From Aphanizomenon flos-aquae FACHB-1287 (lineage in GTDB: Bacteria; Cyanobacteriota; Cyanobacteriia; Cyanobacteriales; Nostocaceae): a stretch of 64,000 nt of DNA. The stretch is taken from NCBI RefSeq assembly GCF_014698755.1, contig NZ_JACJTO010000003.1:124001-188000 (forward strand). The letters run 5' to 3'. Shown one piece after another: positions 26,314 through 34,705 of this stretch. Position 1 is the stretch's first letter; each line of letters opens with the position of its first letter. Made by a program: the position numbers and the translations under genes. The notes under the pieces were generated by a model. The model did no database searches, had not been told where the DNA came from, and worked only from the letters and a program-made list of their open reading frames with translations.

Positions 26314-28113
26314 TTAAATTGCAATTACAGGACTGGTAATTTGAAAACATGATCTTCCTAAACAAGAGCGTTTTTCGCTAGGTAATCCTCCTCTTGACAA
26401 AAGATTAACATCTTTAAAGAAGATGGAAGTACAGTTTTTATAAAGGTAACTAGGAATCATTCCATAAAAATCAATCCTGATAAATCCAGATGCTTGTAAT
26501 TTTTCCACACCTGGTGCGTGTCTGTGATCATCTGTATTATCAAAAATGATAAATCCTTGATTTTTAACTTTGGATATAGCAAATTCTGCACATTGATTTC
26601 TATTGCTACCATCAACAATAATTACATCAAAGGAATGATCTTCATATTGATTAATAGCAGAAGCATATTTTAAATCATCTTCAATCAAATATAGTTCTAC
26701 ATTTGAAGGCATATTTTCTTTGATATATCCAAACCAGTTTGCATCACTTTCTATAGAAATTACTTGTGTTACTCTTTCCGACCACCAAAGAGACGAATTC
26801 CCACTACCATATTCAAAAATACGAAAATCACTATCTATTTTATTTTCAATAAATTCTATAGCAGGATAAGTGTACCAAGGAATAGGTTTTGCTTCTTGAT
26901 TAATAGGTTTCCCTGAATATAAAGAATTTAACCATCCAGAAGTCTGTAAATAATTAATACCTGGCGGTAAATTTCTGGAAATTTCTTGCCAATCATTAGC
27001 TAATATTAAGCTATGAGCTAAGGGTATTAAGCCAGTTTCAGAAAATTGAGGATTTTCAATGATTGTTTGTTTAAATAATTCTATGGCTTCAGGAAATTTT
27101 TGTTCAGCAAATTTTTGATAAGCTTTGGATAAACTACTTTCTTGTTGTTGTGACTGTGTATTTGGTAAATTATCTAATAGTTGTGATTTCTCTACAGCTA
27201 GTGCAGCACTTTTTAATTTTTCTACAGAAAAAGCAGGTATCTGTTCTAATCCTATTTGATTAATAAGTTCTTTGTTTTCATTTTCTAAAATAATTCTAGA
27301 GTGTAAAATTGGCAATAAACCTTTATATTCTTCTGGTGAATTTGTTTTTAATAAATTAAATTCTGGAGAGTTATCATTATTAGCTTCTATATTTTCCTCA
27401 TAGCAAAGATTTAGTAAGACATCTGCTAATAAAAATTGTGTATCTTCGAGATTGGTATTTTGGGTATCAATAAGTAAGGTGATCTCTCTACTTTTAGGAT
27501 GGTCAATAATAGCTTGACATAAATTTACCAATTGTTCAAATATTACCTCCATAGATTGACTCCAATCTGGAAATATAATTAGATTAATATTTCTTAAATT
27601 TAGTGGATAATTATTTTCTTCTGATTTTATAGCTTTTAATACAGCATGAACATGAATCACTTGATTTCCCGAATTTTTCTCATCAATGCTAACAATACTA
27701 AATTCCCCTTTAAAACCATAATGACTTTGACAACCTGCTAAATAAGGAGGAAATTCTTGGCAATAATACATAAAGGAATTAATATTCCAAAAACTGACAT
27801 GGGTAGGATCTTGAAATGCTCCTCTGCCATCAGTTGATGGTACACTAATGTCAACTATTCCATCTGGCTTTAATATTCTCCATATTTCATTCATTGTGTG
27901 GATTCTATCAGGCAGATGCTCAATAATATCATGTGCTTTAAGAAAATCAACACTATTATCTGGAAATGGAAAATAACCATTCAAATTAGCAATAACATCT
28001 ACACCATCAGCAGTAACTACATCTACGCCTATAAAACCTTCAGCTTTATGAGTTCCACATCCTAAATCTATACAAATTAGTTTCGATGAAGCTGATAAGT
28101 TAGAATTATCCAT
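26314..28113 (-). CDS. double methyltransferase-domain protein with central module
   Basis: Residues 1-160 are a class I SAM methyltransferase: ICIDLGCGTHKAEGFIGVD (motif I), FPDNSVDFLKAHDIIEHLPD and EIWRILKPDGIVDISVPST. The cluster's module follows (about 185-315), then a short TPR-like helical part, then a second Rossmann domain (about 420-580) with FRIFEYGSGNSSLWWSERV, ISIESDANWF and SFDVIIVDGSNRN, similar to methyltransferases of the FkbM/class I type. The gene is first of a three-gene set leading into the large glycosyltransferase; together they probably modify a surface polysaccharide. Substrates are unknown. Confidence 0.8.
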   Translation of the reverse strand: MDNSNLSASSKLICIDLGCGTHKAEGFIGVDVVTADGVDVIANLNGYFPFPDNSVDFLKAHDIIEHLPDRIHTMNEIWRILKPDGIVDISVPSTDGRGAFQDPTHVSFWNINSFMYYCQEFPPYLAGCQSHYGFKGEFSIVSIDEKNSGNQVIHVHAVLKAIKSEENNYPLNLRNINLIIFPDWSQSMEVIFEQLVNLCQAIIDHPKSREITLLIDTQNTNLEDTQFLLADVLLNLCYEENIEANNDNSPEFNLLKTNSPEEYKGLLPILHSRIILENENKELINQIGLEQIPAFSVEKLKSAALAVEKSQLLDNLPNTQSQQQESSLSKAYQKFAEQKFPEAIELFKQTIIENPQFSETGLIPLAHSLILANDWQEISRNLPPGINYLQTSGWLNSLYSGKPINQEAKPIPWYTYPAIEFIENKIDSDFRIFEYGSGNSSLWWSERVTQVISIESDANWFGYIKENMPSNVELYLIEDDLKYASAINQYEDHSFDVIIVDGSNRNQCAEFAISKVKNQGFIIFDNTDDHRHAPGVEKLQASGFIRIDFYGMIPSYLYKNCTSIFFKDVNLLSRGGLPSEKRSCLGRSCFQITSPVIAI

Positions 28114-28437
28114 AATGTCAATTTCTTTTTTTATATTATCAAGTTGTTGTTGATCTGACTGGATTTAATTTTACCAACTTCTCCACCAAAGCGATCGCTT
28201 GCTTAACACCATAACCCCCTCAATTACCCCTACTTAGTAGAGAGTACCCACAATTTCCAAAAATCTATCACTTTCTATATAGACGGACGTTTATTTTCAC
28301 AAATCTTTACAATTGACATGAAAATACAGCATTTTTATTTTTAAAGTACCACACCTAAATATCTAAACGGTTTATGGGACAAGAATTGAATTTACATCCC
28401 CTACCTAGTTTATTATACAATCCAATCATACTATTCT
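28114..28437. other. intergenic region between the glycan cluster and hsdR
   Basis: The 324 bases contain one HIP1 site (gcgatcgc near 28191-28198) and AT-rich sequence. They would hold the promoter of the glycan cluster. No gene, repeat array or RNA recognised. Confidence 0.5.
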
Positions 28438-31400
28438 TTACTGTTGTGTGGAAATCTCAAATTCAGTAAAAACTTTGGCTTGTTCTAAAACCAGTTCCAT
28501 TGCTAGGGCTTCCATATCGGGGGGATAGCCATATTTACGCAGCAGCCGCTTAACAGCAATCTTCATCCGAGAGCGCACACTTTCCTTGAGATTCCAGTCA
28601 ATAGAGGCGTTTTGGCGGATTTTCTCCACTAGAACAATTGCTAATTCCCGCAGCTTATCAACACCCATAATATCCTGGGCACTCTGGTTTTGGGAGAGGG
28701 CATCATAAAAGGCCAATTCAAAAGGTTCTAATCCTAGTTCTTCACCTCTAGCATCAGCAGCTTTGGTGTCTTTTGCCAGTTCCAGCAGTGCTTCTAAAAC
28801 ATCTGTCACACTGATAACTTGGTTACGATAGCGGCGCAGGGTATCTTCCAACATTTCCGAGAGTTTGCGACTTTGGACAATATTTGTCTGACTGCGGGTT
28901 TTTACCTCATCCTTGAGTAATTTTTGTAGCAGTTCCACCGCCAGATTTTGATGTTCCATCCCCCGCACTTCTGCCATAAATTCATTGGAGATGATGGAAA
29001 TATCAGGGTTTTTAATTCCTGCTTCATCAAAAATGTTAATTACAGCATTGGATACCAAAGCCTGATCTACAACTTGACGAATGGCGGTTTCGATATCTCG
29101 ATGGTTGAGTTTACTATTACCACTGCTTTCTAGTTTTCTGAGGCTGGCTTGAATGGCTTGGAAAAAGGAGATAGTTTCCGAGGCGGCGAGCGCTTCATGG
29201 TGAGGAACAGCCAGAGAATGGGCTTTTGATAGGGCGTTAACTTCTGTCAAAAATCTATCTTTGATAGTCGGTGTAGCTACATAGTTAACGGCATTTTTAA
29301 GGATATTGAGTTTTTCGCTGGTGTCAGTGTGAAAATAATGCTGATAGGCAAAGCCTGACATGATTTGTTCAACTATTTCTAGTTTGGCTAGAAGTATGCC
29401 CACAGCCACATCTTGATCTAGGGTTAATGCCCCTTTTCCGCCACTTTGAGCATAGAAGGATAGGGCTTTTTTGAGTTCAGCAGCCAGTCCCAAATAGTCT
29501 ACAATTAGTCCCCCTGTTTTTTCAAAATAGACGCGGTTAATGCGGGCGATCGCTTGCATTAAATTATGACTTTTCAGTGGTTTGTCAATATACATGGTAT
29601 GCAGACATGGGGCATCAAAGCCTGTCAGCCACATATCGCAGACTATGGCTAATTCTAGGGAGTTTTCCGGGTCTTTGAGGCGTTGGGCGAGGGTTTGCCG
29701 TTCACCTTTACTGGTGTGATGTTTAACTAAATTACCATCATCAGATGCGGAGGTAGTCATGACAACTTTGATTTTGCCCAAGTTAATATCTAGATTGTGC
29801 CAATCTGGGCGGAGTTGAATAATAGCAGCATAGAGATTAACAGCAATTAAGCGGCTCATGGTGACAATCATGGCTTTGCCCTTATTTACCTGTTGTCGTG
29901 CTTCAAAGTGGGTAACGATATCTTGGGCAATCTGTTGTAATCGTTGCGTAGAACCGACAATTGCTTCTAATTGAGTTTGGTTAGCTTTGGCTTTTTGAGT
30001 AGTGCTGAGGTCTTCATAGCTGAGGTCTTCGTCTAGTTCATCTAAAAGTTGTCTCCCGGCTGCGTCTAAATCCACTGGGACTAAGCGGCTTTCGTAATAA
30101 ATCGGCACTGTAGCCCCATCGGCGACCGCTTGGGAGATGTCGTAGATATCAATATAATTACCGAAAATGGCGGGAGTGTTTTTGTCCGTTTGTTCTACGG
30201 GTGTGCCGGTAAAGCCGACAAAGGTAGCATGAGGTAAAGCCTGTCGAATATATTTGGCAAAGCCGTATTTGGTGCGTTTACCAATTATATTACCTTCAGT
30301 ATCAAGGACATTAACTTGTTTAGCTGTGAACCCGTATTGGCTGCGGTGGGCTTCATCCGCTAGGACAATGATATTCGGGCGGGGGCTAATTTGGGGATAA
30401 AGAGTTTCGCCGTCAGCAGGGGAAAATTTCTGGACAGTGGTGAAAATGATACCGCCTGAGTTGGTGTTGAGCAATTCCCGCACCTGATCTCGATTTTCTG
30501 CTTGTTGGGGGTCTTGTCTGAGGAGTTGTTGACAACCAGCAAAGGTATCAAATAGTTGATCATCTAAATCATTGCGGTCTGTCAACATGACAATGGTGGG
30601 GTTCTGGAGGTGGGGATTTAAAACCAGTTTTCCGGCTAGAAATACCATTGATAAGGATTTACCGCTGCCTTGAGTGTGCCATATAACACCGCCTTTACCC
30701 GTGCCTTCTGTAGTATGAGATATTTGATGAGCGATCGCATTCAACACCATTTCCGTATCATTGTATATAGACTGATTAGGAAATCTTAAAACCGTATTAC
30801 CTAGAGATTTGAGATAGCAATCACGATCCTCATCCCGCTGTTTTTGTTTCGGTGTATTGTGAATACCACCATCTAATTCAATAATCAAACGGTATTCGTG
30901 GCAATAAAAATCAACAATATAGTTACCAATTTGGTGTTGTCGCCGAAATTTCAAATCTAAAAAACGCTTTCCTCTCACCAATTCCCAAAAAATACTCTCT
31001 GCCGGAGTTTGATTTTTTCTTAATTCCCGAACTCTTTCTATTAAAGTCGTAATATTTAATCCTCCGCGATAGTTAGCCCTCTCCCTAAATCCCTCTTCCA
31101 CTGGGAGAGGGACTTTGAGATTTTTGTCCCTAATTCGCTTCTTGTCCCCCTCCCCTTGGGAGGGGTTAGGGGAGGGCTTCTTACACACCCCAATAATAGA
31201 CTGAATGGCTTTATTAACGGCGTAATATTGATGATAGGCGGCGATTTTTTTAACTGTGGTAATGCTAACAATATCTGTTTTTAAGTCTGTGGTTTTGGAC
31301 TTTTCAAACACAGTAAAATGGCGAATTAAATCTAGTAAAGTTTGCTTATTGAGTAAGCCATTGGTTAAAATTTCTAGTTCATTGATTTCTGGATTTTGCC

Positions 31401-32076
31401 TATTTCCCTCACCTGCTAAGGGAGGTACTTTCCACGTCAAAAAGCGGTTAAAGCCAGCCGTAAGTGAACCAGCACGGGCAAAAAGTCCATCGGAAATTAC
31501 TAATAGGGCGTTATAGGTAAATAGGCTGGGGATTCTCTGTTTATAGGTTTGCAGTTGGTTATAGGCGGCGTTGAGATTGGCTTTTTCATCAACGGCGTTT
31601 TTTAGTTCAATGACGACGAGGGGTAAGCCGTTAATAAATAAGACGATATCGGGGCGGTGGTTATGATTATCTTCAATGACTGTAAATTGATTTACTGCCA
31701 GAAATTCGTTATTTTCCGGGTGTTCCCAGTCAATTAATTGCACGGGTTCGCCTCTGGTTTGGCCGTCTTTTTGATATTCTACGGTAATGCCTTCTGTGAG
31801 GTATTTATGAAATATTTCGTTGTTGTTGAGTAAGTCGGAACTGGCGATATTAAATATTTCCCGTTGTGCCTGATATTGGGCATCATGGGGAATTGATGGG
31901 TTTAGAATAGAGATTGCATGACTAAGACGATTTGTAAGAATGACATCGCTGTAAACTTGTCGTTCTGGTTTTTCAGCATTGGGAGCAATATCAACGCCAT
32001 GTTTGTATTCAAAACCTAAGTTCTCTAACAAACTTATTAAAAAAATTTCTATTTTTTCTTCAGTTAGTTTGCTCAT
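28438..32076 (-). CDS. hsdR: type I restriction enzyme HsdR with inserted DUF559 domain
   Basis: HsdR is the ATP-driven translocase and nuclease of type I systems. Seen over 1212 residues: the PD-ExK nuclease (RPDIVLFINGLPLVVIELKN, near 140-165), Walker A in WHTQGSGKSL near 465, the DEAH box LADEAHRSQYG, TGTPVEQTD and helicase motif VI-like QAIARINRVY, then the helical C-terminal part. Between the nuclease and helicase regions (about 293-460) sits an extra stretch: a repeat-encoded PSPNPSQGEGD segment followed by a DUF559 (Vsr-like endonuclease) domain with ESIFWELVRGKRFLDLKFRR, YIVDFYCHEYRLIIELDGG and RDCYLKSLGNTVLRF. The frame is unbroken. It overlaps the upstream abi gene by 17 bases. Confidence 0.93.
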   Translation of the reverse strand: MSKLTEEKIEIFLISLLENLGFEYKHGVDIAPNAEKPERQVYSDVILTNRLSHAISILNPSIPHDAQYQAQREIFNIASSDLLNNNEIFHKYLTEGITVEYQKDGQTRGEPVQLIDWEHPENNEFLAVNQFTVIEDNHNHRPDIVLFINGLPLVVIELKNAVDEKANLNAAYNQLQTYKQRIPSLFTYNALLVISDGLFARAGSLTAGFNRFLTWKVPPLAGEGNRQNPEINELEILTNGLLNKQTLLDLIRHFTVFEKSKTTDLKTDIVSITTVKKIAAYHQYYAVNKAIQSIIGVCKKPSPNPSQGEGDKKRIRDKNLKVPLPVEEGFRERANYRGGLNITTLIERVRELRKNQTPAESIFWELVRGKRFLDLKFRRQHQIGNYIVDFYCHEYRLIIELDGGIHNTPKQKQRDEDRDCYLKSLGNTVLRFPNQSIYNDTEMVLNAIAHQISHTTEGTGKGGVIWHTQGSGKSLSMVFLAGKLVLNPHLQNPTIVMLTDRNDLDDQLFDTFAGCQQLLRQDPQQAENRDQVRELLNTNSGGIIFTTVQKFSPADGETLYPQISPRPNIIVLADEAHRSQYGFTAKQVNVLDTEGNIIGKRTKYGFAKYIRQALPHATFVGFTGTPVEQTDKNTPAIFGNYIDIYDISQAVADGATVPIYYESRLVPVDLDAAGRQLLDELDEDLSYEDLSTTQKAKANQTQLEAIVGSTQRLQQIAQDIVTHFEARQQVNKGKAMIVTMSRLIAVNLYAAIIQLRPDWHNLDINLGKIKVVMTTSASDDGNLVKHHTSKGERQTLAQRLKDPENSLELAIVCDMWLTGFDAPCLHTMYIDKPLKSHNLMQAIARINRVYFEKTGGLIVDYLGLAAELKKALSFYAQSGGKGALTLDQDVAVGILLAKLEIVEQIMSGFAYQHYFHTDTSEKLNILKNAVNYVATPTIKDRFLTEVNALSKAHSLAVPHHEALAASETISFFQAIQASLRKLESSGNSKLNHRDIETAIRQVVDQALVSNAVINIFDEAGIKNPDISIISNEFMAEVRGMEHQNLAVELLQKLLKDEVKTRSQTNIVQSRKLSEMLEDTLRRYRNQVISVTDVLEALLELAKDTKAADARGEELGLEPFELAFYDALSQNQSAQDIMGVDKLRELAIVLVEKIRQNASIDWNLKESVRSRMKIAVKRLLRKYGYPPDMEALAMELVLEQAKVFTEFEISTQQ
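30690..31185 (-). mobile_element. in-frame DUF559-plus-palindrome insertion within hsdR
   Basis: This ~500-bp segment interrupts the otherwise standard HsdR sequence between NKAIQSII and GGVIWHTQGSGKS, which are normally separated by about 15 residues. It starts with GC-rich palindromic repeats (ccctccccttgggagggg at about 31150-31167; ccactgggagagggac at about 31098-31113) and then encodes DUF559. A similar repeat is in hsdM. DUF559 frames next to this repeat type are frequent in cyanobacteria. I infer a mobile unit that entered in frame; its borders are approximate. Confidence 0.6.
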
Positions 32077-32698
32077 TTACCACCTCTAAATATTTTCGAT
32101 ATTCGTCTTTATAAGCAGTTTTATCTATTGCAAATAATGCTTCACTGGTAGCATAGGAGATTTTGGCAATTTCAATATAGCCATACTCATTATCTATATA
32201 ATCATTAAAATCTTGCATTTCTTCAAACCTAAATTCATTCTCTCCCTTTTTTCTAGGATGCTCTATTTCGTAAAATTCAATTAAAAAACAGGCTATAGTT
32301 TCTGCTGAATTAATCAGAAATAATGCAGTTATTGAATCAATTTTTTGAGTTTTATCGAATAAACTTTTACCATGAGAACTTTCATCTATGTAATTTCTTA
32401 GCTCTCCTAGATTATGGATAGATGTTACTAGTGCATTACCAAATAGACTGATTTTATCAGGATTTTCAATGTTAAATGAGTGAATTGTTTTTTTCGCCAA
32501 TTTATTAATATTGTCATTTCTATCATATTCTACTTTTTCGTGATCTAAAATAGTTTTACAAATGGACTCTAAAAGTGATTTGGTAGAGCCTATAGCTGCT
32601 GTAATATCGTTGTCTATTTGATATTCAATTCTAATAATATAATTTGATAGATTTGTCCATCTACTATAATTATTTATAAGTTCTTTTAATCTATCCAT
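32060..32698 (-). CDS. Abi (abortive infection, AbiJ/Abi_C-like) family protein within the type I operon
   Basis: The 212-residue protein contains ITAAIGSTKSLLESICKTIL near 30-55 and IHNLGELRNYIDESSHGKS near 100, the two landmarks of Abi_C/abortive-infection C-terminal domains (HEPN-like helical bundles, often RNases with an RxxxxH-type motif; here RNYIDESSHG). A helical tail follows. ATG 32698 has a ggag site eight bases upstream, so I preferred it to the GTG at 32710. It lies 59 bases after hsdS and overlaps hsdR by 17 bases, so it is co-translated with the restriction subunit and probably guards against phage or against restriction imbalance; that role is inference. Confidence 0.7.
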   Translation of the reverse strand: MDRLKELINNYSRWTNLSNYIIRIEYQIDNDITAAIGSTKSLLESICKTILDHEKVEYDRNDNINKLAKKTIHSFNIENPDKISLFGNALVTSIHNLGELRNYIDESSHGKSLFDKTQKIDSITALFLINSAETIACFLIEFYEIEHPRKKGENEFRFEEMQDFNDYIDNEYGYIEIAKISYATSEALFAIDKTAYKDEYRKYLEVVNEQTN

Positions 32699-32757
32699 TA
32701 CAAACTCCACATTTATCTGTTAAAACAACTTTTTTTATGGTTTTCATAGATTATCTA

Positions 32758-34050
32758 TCACTTTACGCGGAGTTGTCCACTCATTAATTTAGGTAATAGG
32801 GTATCACGGGTTTTAGTTAGGGTTTGGATTTGTTTTTGATTAGAACTTGTTTTCAAGAATAGAGGACAGCATAATTTTTGATAATTTTTAATTGTTTGAA
32901 TATCTGGAATAGATAACTGATAATTTGAAATAACATCATTTGGTATTCTTTGACGACCAGATGAACCAGTCATATTTTTAACAGCAAAATCTCGAAAATA
33001 TGGACTACGGGCAAGAGGATATACATATTCAGGACAACAATTTTCTTTTGCTCTTAAAACTATAAATTCGGTTGATCCAAAAGCCAATTCATCATCATCT
33101 AAGATACTTACAAAAGCTGTTTTTCCATTTTCTAAACAAGGTGTAATTCTTGCTAGTAATGTATCTTGATTTCTAAATTTGCTCCCCGATGTAAATTCTC
33201 TAGTTACATAATCTGTAATTTCCATACTAGAAGTAGATAATGCTCTCATATCTACATATTTTATAATTTCACCATTCTTAATTGTTTCTTTCGGATTTAC
33301 TGTTATTAATTCTTCCAACTTCCCAACACGCCAACCTTCGGGAATATCGCCTAACTCTGAGGGAGACATCGCACCACCAGATGATTTATAGGGTTTACCG
33401 TCTGCGTTGGGGAACTCGAAATCTATAAACCAATGCTTAAATAGAGTTTGGGCGATTTGTTCTAGAGTTTCATTTTGTCGCCTCAAGTTCTCAATTTTCG
33501 CATCAAGACAAGATAAAATAGAAACGATTTCTTCTTGTTCTTTTAAAGGAGCTATGGGTAGTTTAAGATTAATTAAATCTACACCTGTAATTCCAGAAAC
33601 AGCAACTTGTCTTAAAATAGTTTTTAATAAATATTTACCAAATTTCGATGTAAATAAATAGAAAAGATATTCTGATTTTGCTTTTTTCTGATTTGGTCTA
33701 GCACGGATAATTGAAGATTCAAAAGTTAATGGTTCTTTTTGAGATAAAACTAATGTACATTTTCCTGCACCTTCAGCCACAAGTGATCTTCTAGCAAAAA
33801 GAAGATCATCTTTTAAAACAGATGATTTTTGTAGCTCGTCTTCTGTTAATTCAATGCGCGACATTTCGATATCAGGAAGTTTATCAAAAGCGAACATCTC
33901 GCCCATATTTACAACTCTTGTTCCTTTGCCATGATATTCTTTAGATTTATAAATTCCATTTCTTGTTGGCTCAGATAAAATTTGTTTAAAAGGTATATAA
34001 TCCCAATCTTTAGGAATTAAACCTATTTCTGTTTCTTTCCAATCACTCAT
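32758..34050 (-). CDS. hsdS: type I restriction-modification specificity subunit HsdS
   Basis: The 430-residue protein has two target-recognition domains each followed by a conserved helix: LPIAPLKEQEEIVSILSCLD (near 170-190) with EQIAQTLFKHWFIDFEFPN, and SIPDIQTIKNYQKL near 390. Between them is GDIPEGWRVGKLEELI, the usual start of the second domain. HsdS reads a bipartite DNA target and docks HsdM and HsdR. The target cannot be read from sequence. It follows the Uma2 gene after 76 bases and precedes the abi gene. Confidence 0.9.
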   Translation of the reverse strand: MSDWKETEIGLIPKDWDYIPFKQILSEPTRNGIYKSKEYHGKGTRVVNMGEMFAFDKLPDIEMSRIELTEDELQKSSVLKDDLLFARRSLVAEGAGKCTLVLSQKEPLTFESSIIRARPNQKKAKSEYLFYLFTSKFGKYLLKTILRQVAVSGITGVDLINLKLPIAPLKEQEEIVSILSCLDAKIENLRRQNETLEQIAQTLFKHWFIDFEFPNADGKPYKSSGGAMSPSELGDIPEGWRVGKLEELITVNPKETIKNGEIIKYVDMRALSTSSMEITDYVTREFTSGSKFRNQDTLLARITPCLENGKTAFVSILDDDELAFGSTEFIVLRAKENCCPEYVYPLARSPYFRDFAVKNMTGSSGRQRIPNDVISNYQLSIPDIQTIKNYQKLCCPLFLKTSSNQKQIQTLTKTRDTLLPKLMSGQLRVK

Positions 34051-34126
34051 AACTCAAACTGCACCTTTAATAAATATCCTTAAAGCAATCCTGACTCATT
34101 CCCAAACTGATAGAAATACTAGCGAT

Positions 34127-34705
34127 TTATCCTAATTCCTCAAAAACAATATCCTCATAAACCGACTCAATGGGAAAACTTAAATCAATACTTCTTAGCT
34201 CGATATTATCCCCAGACTGATAATTAAAAATCTCCCAATTACCGATATCATTCTTGCGGTATAAATCAATCGCTATTTTCTCAGCATCAACCAAAACATA
34301 ATCTTGCAAACTAGGATTGCGACGATACAATCTAAACTTATCCCCTCTGTCATAACTGGCTGTACTGGGAGATAAAACCTCAACAATTAGACAGGGATAT
34401 TGAATGGCTTCAATTGCAGTCCTATCTCTCTCGTCGCAAGTAACGCTCACATCAGGATAAACATAATCTTTCGTTTCCAAAATATTTACACGACAATCGG
34501 AATTACCAACCTGACAACCACCGCCCCGTAAATGACCTTTAACAATGAAAATAATATTACTAGCAATTCGGCCATGATTTTGAGTTCCCCCACTCATGGC
34601 GTAAAGTTCACCATTAAGATACTCATGGCGAAGCAGTTGTTTTTCTTCCCAGAGAAAATATTCTTCGGGTGTTAATTTAGGAAACTTATCTTTGATAGCA
34701 ACCAT
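34127..34705 (-). CDS. Uma2 family protein inside the type I operon
   Basis: The 192-residue protein shows Uma2 motifs: LTPEEYFLWEEKQLLRHEYL, YAMSGGTQNHGRIASNI, DYVYPDVSVTCD (acidic residue) and YPCLIVEVLSPSTASYDRGD with ExxSPST, then YRRNPSLQDYVLVD. Its ATG shares one base with the hsdM stop (TAATG), so it is translationally coupled to hsdM. Uma2 genes are common as singles in these genomes, but a tight position between hsdM and hsdS is unusual and suggests a recruited part of the operon or a captured mobile gene. The nuclease fold is known; activity here is unknown. Confidence 0.85.
   Translation of the reverse strand: MVAIKDKFPKLTPEEYFLWEEKQLLRHEYLNGELYAMSGGTQNHGRIASNIIFIVKGHLRGGGCQVGNSDCRVNILETKDYVYPDVSVTCDERDRTAIEAIQYPCLIVEVLSPSTASYDRGDKFRLYRRNPSLQDYVLVDAEKIAIDLYRKNDIGNWEIFNYQSGDNIELRSIDLSFPIESVYEDIVFEELG

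Noticed and set aside
30690-31185. Intein in HsdR
   Set aside because: The inserted stretch has a Cys near its start but no HN-Cys/Ser/Thr splice end and no Hint-domain blocks; it encodes DUF559.
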